Source: Chaetoderma sp. LZ-2023a (taxonomy: Eukaryota; Mollusca; Caudofoveata; Chaetodermatida; Chaetodermatidae). From it: DNA of 64,000 nucleotides. Under the pieces are notes generated by a model. It was not told the origin of the DNA, did not search any database, and was given only the letters and a program-made list of their open reading frames with translations. Location of the stretch: contig CM067365.1 of the NCBI GenBank assembly GCA_034401795.1, positions 16,855,166-16,919,165 on the forward strand, written 5' to 3'. The first letter of the stretch is position 1. Each line of letters opens with the position of its first letter. Shown in pieces: positions 57,318 to 64,000 of the stretch. Made by a program: the position numbers and the translations under genes.

Positions 57318-57860
57318 TTTACGAGGCATAAGCCATTGACTTATTATTATTGCCTCAAAGTTTTTGTTGTAGTATGGCTTGTTCAGTCTAATTCAAAAGT
57401 TCCTTCCTTGAAGTCGATTTCTAGTTTGTTCTTGGATGATTTGACTAGTGTTACTTAATTAAGTTTTCTCGAAACCATTAGATTTTAGACTTTGATCCTT
57501 ACCACTCTGATGTCAATATTCTATCTTTTTGCTGTGTCAATAACAAAGAAACTGATGTACACTCCCAACAATTCTGTTGATGATGTTGTTGTCTATGCTC
57601 CACCAAATTTGGCGAAAAATGAACACAGTCCATCTCTTAATTTAACTTGAAGTTTAAAATTCGATGTCAGAGTGACAAGGGTTAACATTGACTTGTGGAA
57701 ATACTGCAGTGCAGATGGGCGTTCCCCGCATTAGCTGCAGTGTGCCACCTACACCCTACTGCATCTAACATTTGTTTGCATGCTGATTTGTGGAGGCCAT
57801 GGTTTGTCTTATTGCTGTTGTCTTCATTTTCTGTGTTCATCGCTATCTGAGTCTCCTCTA
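57273..57860 (-). mobile_element. CR1-like LINE 3' UTR fragment with (ATC)n tail
   Basis: The (ATC)n run (57273-57315) plus TTTTACGAGGCATAAGCCAT is the minus-strand 3' terminus of the LINE A family. The following 540 bp match 61060-61430 in the same order (CTCGAAACCAT, GCAGATGGGCGTT, TTGTGGAGGCC, CTTATTGCTGTTGTCTTCAT). No coding part is attached. Confidence 0.75.
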
Positions 57861-57884
57861 CGCTAGTGTTGCTTCATGCAACCA

Positions 57885-58854
57885 CAAAAGTGCGGATGTG
57901 GAAAGATGCTGACAAAGATATATAGTTACTAGTGGCGTTCCACATGGGAGTGTACTCGGTTCCTAATATACATAAGTGATTTGCCTGATTTAGTTGCATG
58001 CTATAGCTAAATCTTTGCAGATGATACAAGATAACATTAACAAAGTATGTAAATTGGCACACACATGGCAGCTAAACTTTAACCCCAGCTAAACCCACGT
58101 TTTACATTTTGGCAGAAACACCCCCATCACTCAGTACTATATGACAGATTCCACCGAAATACAGACAACCTCAATGTCTAAAAAAAATGAAAAGACCTGG
58201 GAGATGAAAGTTTAACATTTGTCATACACAGCAATATGATTGTGTCCAAGGCCAGTCAAATAGTAGGAATCATAAAGAGCACATTTCGCCACAAAAATCA
58301 TAACATCTTCATTTTACTTTATAAATCCTTGGTGAGACCAATACTAGAGTATTGTAATTGCATATGGTCACCCAGGTTAAAAAAACCAATCCCAACTAAT
58401 AGAACGGGTCCAGCGCAGAGCTACAAAAATTATACCAGAAATAAGAAATTACAGCTATCGAGAAAGACTTGTCATGTTAAACCTAATGTTATTAAAATAC
58501 AGGCGCATTCGTGTGGACCTAATTGAAACATATAAAATCATACACAACCAATACAACATATACAAAATTACCATCTTCACACCCTCCACCAATATTCAAA
58601 CAATGAGACACAGACTTAAGTTATACACACAGCGTAGCAATAAGGATATTCACAAATTTGTATTTTCCAACCAAGTAGTACCATACTGGAACTAACTGCC
58701 AGCCGAGGCTGTAGGGGCACCTACTCTTAAAGTGTTTAAAATAAAAGTATACTATCTCTATAGGGAAATAATCGATAACTATGACTAGAATGATGAATCT
58801 ACATAAATTCAGAACAATAACAAGCCATAGGCTTATGTTCTGTCGATATGATGC

Positions 58855-58885
<31 letters not shown>
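57885..58885 (+). pseudogene. CR1-like LINE C, RT C-terminal half with (GAT)n tail
   Basis: The plus strand reads SGVPHGSVLGS, then frames that give KVCKLAHTWQLNFNPS, VSKASQIVGIIKSTF, YKSLVRPILEYCNCIWSP, LKYRRIRVDLIETYKIIHNQ and VVPYWN, ending at about 58785. AATAACAAGCCATAGGCTTATG and (GATGAT)n (58850-58885) close it. It is the LINE A family with most of the 3' UTR missing and many stops and frame changes. Confidence 0.75.
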
Positions 58886-60763
58886 ATATCGAGATGAAAG
58901 ATCCAGAGACGTATAAAGACTACACGAGACAGAGAAAGAAAGTAAGAGCCTTAACAAGAAGACCACAAAAGGACCTTAAAAGATATATTGCGAAAGATGC
59001 AAAGACCAACCCAAAGTGGTTTTGGAAAAATGTTAAGAGTAAGTAGAAATCCAGAAAATCGGTGTCACATCTCGTTATACCAGGCTCGGGAGAATGAGAA
59101 ACACTAACATCAACTGATCACGAAAAGGCACAAGTGCTCTCTGATTTCTGCCCAAGTGTTTTCACAAGAGAGACAGGCACAGATATTGCCGACAGTACCG
59201 ATGAGGGAATGTGATAAAGCACTCGATGGCATTATGATCACAGAAGAAATTGTTAAGAAGAAGCTATTCAAGATCAAAATTGACAAATCACCAGAGCCAG
59301 AAGGGGTACATCTGTGACTACTCAAAGAGCTGCAGCGACAATTTTCAACACCTCCCTTGGCAGTTGCAAAGTACCAACAGCCTGGAAGATGGCCAATATC
59401 ACAGCTATACACAAAAAGGCAGCAGAAAGTCAGCAAGCAATTACAGACCAGTCAGCCTCACCTGGATATTATGCAAAATTCTTGAGACAATTATCAGAGA
59501 CTATGTTATAGACCATATGAAGAGGAACCCACTCTTCAGTGACAAGCAGTTCAGATTCATAGCAGGAAGATCAACCACATTGCAACTGCCAAAAAAGCTA
59601 GACTCCTGGACAGAGCAACTCAATAACGGAGGAAACATCGACATAATCTAACTCAACTTTATGAACGTGTTCGACACTGTTCGACATCAATGGCTTATGA
59701 CTAAACTAGGGGGCTACAGAATCATTGGCAATATGTACAGCTGGATAACATCCTTTTAATCCAACCTTAAACATAGAGCCAGAGTTAAGAGCTCAGCATC
59801 AGCGTGGGCCAGCATATTAAGTGGGATCCCACAGGGCAGCATTCTGGGACCTACGCTCTTCATACTATGTATAAATGATCTGCATGAATTACTTTCATCA
59901 GAAACATTTATGTACGTGTATGACACAAAAGTATCATGACAAATCGAGAGTGACGAAGACAAAGGAAACTACAATCAGATATGTACAAACTGCAAGACTC
60001 GACTGATACGTGGTTATTGCGCTCCCATCCCTACAAGTGCAGGCTCATGACAGTGGGAAAGAGGTTACATGAACAAGAATGAAGTTACCACATGAGAGGA
60101 GATCGAAGTGCCAACACACAACAGACGTTAGCTAACGTCGACAAGGAAAAGGATCTAGGGGTGACCATTGATGGAGAATTGTCCTTTGAAGAGAACATAG
60201 GCGAAAAAGTTAACACGGTAATGCAGGTAAGGGGACTGATTCGAAGATCATTTACATGTATGGTCGTAGATAGCTTCACATGCTAGTACAAGGCACTCAC
60301 TCGCTTTCACTTCGAGTACGCACATGCAGTGTGATACCCACTTAGGAAGAATGATTCGGTGATAGTAGAGAACTTCCAGAGAAGGGCTACACAACTCATC
60401 CCTGAGCTCTGAGACCTGAGCTATGAAGAGCGTCTGCAGAATCTGAAGCTACCCACGCTGACCTACAGAAGACTGCGTGGAGATACGATCGAGGCATTGA
60501 AGATGGTGAGAGGCATATATGACTGTGAGGTTTGTCCAACTATCCCATTCAGAGATTCCGCAACTGGAGGACACCATCTGAAAATTTACAAGATGAGGGC
60601 AAACAGTCAGCTAAGGCAACACAGCTTTTGTATCAGAATAGCCGACCCATGGAATAGTCTGCCAGAAGATGCTGTGAGCATGCCAACCGTAAAGGTCTTT
60701 GAAGCAAGACTCGACACACACTGGGCAGGACAGGATATGAAATATCGGGTTGATGAGCTCTAA
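58886..60763 (+). pseudogene. CR1/L2-like LINE D, 5'-truncated
   Basis: Plus-strand motifs in several frames are TRQRKKVRALTRRPQKDLKR, NPKWFWKNVKSK, DFCPSVFTRETG, SASNYRPVSLTWILCKILE, SDKQFRFIAGRSTTLQL, LSGIPQGSILGPTLFILCIN, EKDLGVTIDGELSFEENI and ADPWNSLPEDAVSMPTVKVF, ending DEL-stop at 60763. The D-D box region reads VYDTK instead of A-D-D-T-K, so the catalytic aspartates are damaged. There is no endonuclease. The element starts abruptly after the LINE C tail. Confidence 0.75.
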
Positions 60764-60832
60764 AGATCTCTGCTGCAAGACACAACACTTCAGTTAATGT
60801 AGTGAAAGATGAAGCGGAAGAAGTTAACCTTT

Positions 60833-60970
60833 CATTCAATATCAACATACGGTTACATACAGTATAGTTACTGAGTTTTGCATCAAACTTGTACACCATC
60901 TCTTGGTGCTTCCAGTGTCTGTCCAATCGCGCTTTGATGGCTTTTACTGTTGGAGCACTCATCAGCAGCA
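60833..60970 (-). pseudogene. LINE D-family C-terminal scrap, opposite strand
   Basis: The minus strand reads SAPTVKAIKARLDRHWKHQE, matching MPTVKVFEARLDTHWAGQD at the end of LINE D. Confidence 0.65.
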
Positions 60971-60974
60971 TGGT

Positions 60975-61045
60975 GATGATCCTCCTCCTCCTCCTCCTCC
61001 TCCTCCTCCTCCTCCTCATCATCATCATCATCATCATCATCATCG
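60975..61045. repeat. (CTC)n(ATC)n microsatellite
   Basis: About 70 bp of CCT triplets passing into ATC triplets, adjoining a LINE A-family 3' end. Confidence 0.92.
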
Positions 61046-61430
61046 TTATCATAAGCCTATTATTTTACGAGGCATAAGCCATTGGCTTGTTATTGTCTCA
61101 GTGTCTTTTGTTATAGTATGGCTAGCTTAGTTCAATTCAAAAGACCTTTCTCTGCAGTAGATATCTAGCTTGTTCTTGAATGATTAGATTGTTGTCGCTT
61201 AATTAAGTCTCCTCGAAACCATCAGTATAGCAGTGACATTAAATTTAATACGTTAGCTCTGTTTTGTGGAAATGCTGTGGTACAGATGGGTGTTTCCTGC
61301 CTCAGCCGCAGTGTGCTGCCTACATTCATGGTTACCCTTGCTGTGCCTTGTATTTATTTGCATGATGACTTGTGGAGGCCGTCATTGGTCTTATTGCTGT
61401 TGTTTTCATTTTCTCTATAAAACACAAGGC
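61046..61430 (-). mobile_element. CR1-like LINE 3' UTR fragment
   Basis: TTTTACGAGGCATAAGCCAT and the following 350 bp match 57317-57860 and the split 3' UTR at 19250-19393 plus 28905-29050. This uninterrupted copy shows the empty site of the DIRS insertion. Confidence 0.75.
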
Positions 61431-61898
61431 TAGTTTCAGTACTGAACATCACAAAATTGCATAAAATTGGCCATTAACAGTGTTCATTGTGCCAACCCTC
61501 TTATGTTGTGCCTTCCCAACAACGCTGTGAGCAAACACTTAACTTTTCCAGCCCTTTTCTATGTGCGTTTTATGCGACACCCATCAAGACTCTAACAAAA
61601 TCACAAACTGTATCCATAAAACTGCAAAGTCCATACCACCCTACGCATCACTCATTTGGACTTTGAGAATGTGTCCTTAGAAACAACCCTCATTAAATTA
61701 TTTATTTAGTTGTTTGAAGAGTGTACAAGTCACTTAGTCAATCTCAGACCAATTATTTTCTATCTCCTGTCTTATGACACCACGAATAACGCCCGCCAAG
61801 ACATAGAAAGTTGCATACACACCTGTTAGTATGCTCAATAAAAAGTACGCCTGCAAGCGCTAGAACTAAGCCTTGCAGGACATAGCCAAATTCGCTAC
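61430..61898. other. No gene recognised
   Basis: Unique-looking AT-rich sequence with no clear ORF or repeat. Confidence 0.5.
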
Positions 61899-62637
61899 TG
61901 TTCCGGTGTATTATGTCGACTCGCTGCGCTGCAAGTGCACGACGAGTGATGGCACTGGTTACTATGTGGTCTCGGGGTGACGGACCTTGTACGAGACTGC
62001 CCTGCGGTTAACAAAAACCGGCTCCTAAGGCCGGTGGAACTCAATTGTTCCGGTGGGGCCGTGCGACCATCGTCGCGAACATTAAACACAACTGTCTCAT
62101 CCCAAGAATTTGTGTCACCAATATGCCTGTCCATAGCAATTTCGTGATCTATGGACTTACATGATTTGATTTGGTGACCTAAAAATATAAGTCTATACAA
62201 TGAGTTTACCTAAACAATTATAATATGCTAGATAAAACTACTATAAGAGCATACGAAAATACGAGACATAGAGACAGGTAGATGAACTTTTAAACATGGG
62301 GCTCCCGGAGGTACCACACAGACTCGTAGGTCCACAGAGGTATCCCCGCAAGGGAGGCTCCCGTACACGAGACTTAACTACTTAACTTAATATAAGTTAT
62401 TATACCTCTAAGCTGAAAGGAAGAAGGTTATCTCGGACGAAAAGTTAGGTGCCTCACGTGGGCACTACTCATAGTGCTAGTTTGGGTGAGGGCTATTATC
62501 CTGGCGTGGACCGTCGTCGCTGAATTCTTGCGAGAGGCAAGTGCCTCGCGCGGGCCTCCGTCTCGGGAAGGTGTCGCCACCGCTCAAAGCGGGAGAAGAG
62601 TAGTAGGCAAAAATGGGCCCACTCTAATATTTCAACA
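61899..62637 (-). repeat. Candidate 3' LTR of the Ty3/gypsy relic
   Basis: Read on the minus strand it starts TGTTGAAATATTAG directly after a purine run GAAAAGGAG, a polypurine-tract position. It could end CCGGAACA at 61899, giving TGTT...AACA ends. No second LTR is in the window to confirm it, and the RNase H frame runs into it. Confidence 0.4.
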
Positions 62638-62639
62638 CT

Positions 62640-63233
62640 CCTTTTCGAACATAAATAGATGTTGAAATGTTGAAGTGAGACCACAAGAGCTAAACACTCC
62701 TTTTCGATTGTGGAGTATCTTAACTCCTGCTTATCAAACTTTCTCGAGAAATGGCACACAGGGTGATCATGTCCCTGACTATCTGCCTGCATTAGTACAG
62801 TGCCTAATCCCAGATCACTAGCATCAATTACCAACTTCACTGGTTTTGCAAAATCTGGTTCAGCCAGTACTGGACTTGAATACAAAATTGCCTTGATCTT
62901 ATCAAGAGCATCAGTGCATTCTAATAAAAAAAGAAAATTCTTTTTGAGCAAGTTCGTCATTGGAGCTGCAAGGGTTGAAAAATTCTTGCAGAATTTCCGG
63001 GAAAATTCAGCCATGCCCAGGAAACGCATGATTTCCTTACGATTTGTAGGGGCCAGGTAATTATGGATGGCCTCCACCTTGGCTGTTTTAGGACGAACTT
63101 TCCCTTGCCCAACTTCATGACCTAGATATGTCACAGTTGCTTTGGCAATCTGACTCTTTGGGAGGTTAACAACCAGATCTACTTCTTTCATTCGTTCAAA
63201 AATTGATGAATGGTTTCCACATGATCTTCCCAA
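62640..63233 (-). pseudogene. Ty3/gypsy RT thumb and RNase H
   Basis: The minus strand reads KSQIAKATVTYLGHEVGQGK, RFLGMAEFSRKFCKNFSTLA, SPVLAEPDFAKPVKLVIDAS, DLGLGTVLMQ, PVCHFSRKFDKQELRYST and IEKECLALVVSLQHFNIYL. These are the RT connection and RNase H D-A-S and E-K-E motifs of Ty3/gypsy Pol. It stops short of the last RNase H Asp. A frame slip separates it from the RT palm at 63240-63350. Confidence 0.88.
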
Positions 63234-63239
63234 ATACTC

Positions 63240-63656
63240 GAGTATATAATTACATCATCGATGTATGAATCACAATTTTTAATTGGTGCTACCAGTGTGT
63301 TCATAAACCTCTGAAACATTGAACCACTGTTTTTCATTCCAAAGGCCATTTTTAAAGTATTCGTAAAAACTAGAAGTTGTCACAAATGCTGATATTGACC
63401 TCGCTCGATCTGTTAAAGGTACTTGCCAGTAACCTTTTAGCAAATCAAACTTAGTCACATATTTCGCATTTCCGATTCTGTCAATACAATCGTCAATTCT
63501 CGGTATTGCGAAACTATCACCGGAAGTGACGTCATTAGCACCGCGGAAGTCAGTACAAAACCGGAAGCTGCCATCAGGTTTCGGTACCAAGACTTTGAAA
63601 AGACAAGGATACTGGTTACACAAAGATACTATGTCTTGTCTCTGATTATCCTTTAA
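63240..63656 (-). pseudogene. Ty3/gypsy reverse transcriptase, palm
   Basis: The minus strand reads VLVPKPDGSFRFCTDFRGAN, FAIPRIDDCIDRIGNAKYVT, KFDLLKGYWQVPL and ISAFVTT. After a frame slip it reads MAFGMKNSGSMFQRFMN and SYIDDVIIYS (the Y-I-D-D catalytic box, about 63255). Just before it, NQYPCLF joins directly to KVLVPKPDG, so about 60-70 residues of the RT N-terminus are deleted. Confidence 0.88.
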
Positions 63657-64000
63657 CTAGGACAATGCGTCGGACAATAACGATAAAGCATTTGTGTTGT
63701 TCATCTTTGGCTCGCATATTTTCTCAGTTGTTGATGTGAGATCAATGACGTCATCAAGGTGGAATAACTTTTTATCCACTTGTAAGATGACCACATCCTT
63801 GCAAGGAATAGTGACGTCACGATCAATATACTCGCATAAAAGATTGACATGGCAACATTGGAGGGCTTTACGTTTTCCTGGGGTTTTAATCCAGTAATTC
63901 AAATCACCATCACGACTTGTGATAACGTAAGGACCTTCATATTTCGCTTGTAAAGGATTACTTGTCACTGTAGTCAGCTTTAGGACTTTATCACCAACTA
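63657..64000 (-). pseudogene. Ty3/gypsy integrase C-terminal GPY/F module, upstream of RT
   Basis: The minus strand reads VGDKVLKLTTV, NPLQAKYEGPYVI, LNYWIKTPGKRKALQCCHVN and LLCEY. This is the G-D-K-V ... GPY/F ... H-V-N-x-L module that ends Ty3/gypsy integrases. After about 48 more codons a TAG (63654-63656) occurs, and the same frame goes on through LKDNQRQDIVSL into NQYPCLF and the RT. The integrase therefore precedes RT in one polyprotein frame. The integrase core lies beyond base 64000. Confidence 0.85.

Overview
The window is eukaryotic, AT-rich and very dense in transposable elements. It looks like an aquatic invertebrate genome, probably lophotrochozoan (mollusc-like). Evidence for this is spliced exons with GT/AG borders, DIRS and hAT elements, a Ty3/gypsy relic whose integrase precedes its reverse transcriptase, CR1-like and I/Nimb-like LINEs, foldback MITEs and Helentron-style tandem-repeat elements. 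The species call is inference. Nothing prokaryotic is present. | The one host gene I can name is a histidine acid phosphatase (lysosomal/prostatic acid phosphatase family) on the minus strand. Four phase-0 exons lie at 11476-11571 (RHGDRSP active-site motif), 9559-9645, 2223-2372 (DRTLMSA motif) and 286-381. The start lies upstream (above 11571, not found) and the 3' half lies off the left edge. Its introns hold foldback MITEs, a broken DIRS copy (2800-7880) with a non-autonomous hAT inside it, and two tandem-repeat elements. | From 11.6 to 19.2 kb I see no recognised gene except an unidentified acidic fragment near 18.2 kb. The region holds degenerate tandem repeats, a 55-bp near-perfect hairpin at 13958-14072, more MITEs and a 570-bp foldback. 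| From 19.2 to 29.9 kb there is a readable three-level nest on the minus strand. A 5'-truncated CR1-like LINE was hit in its 3' UTR by a DIRS element (19394-28904), which was hit by a hAT transposon (21730-25659) with a perfect 8-bp target duplication. The DIRS copy keeps its inverted terminal repeats and internal complementary region, and the latter fixes both ends to the base. | From 29.9 to 40 kb there is a possible first exon of an unknown gene (31593-31806), a long foldback, and a plus-strand I/Nimb-like LINE. That LINE is interrupted by a 240-bp SINE-like insertion, itself interrupted by a 1049-bp hAT-type element; both insertions have clear target duplications. | The whole stretch 23486-40017 is present again at 40533-57025 at nearly 100% identity, in the same orientation, across a 500-N gap. 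The copy boundaries fall inside a transposon rather than at its ends, so an uncollapsed second haplotype is the simplest explanation. | From 57.2 to 61.4 kb there are several broken CR1-like LINE fragments with GAT/ATC tails. From 61.9 kb to the end there is a minus-strand Ty3/gypsy relic in the order integrase C-terminus, RT, RNase H, LTR, which is the Gmr1-type order.
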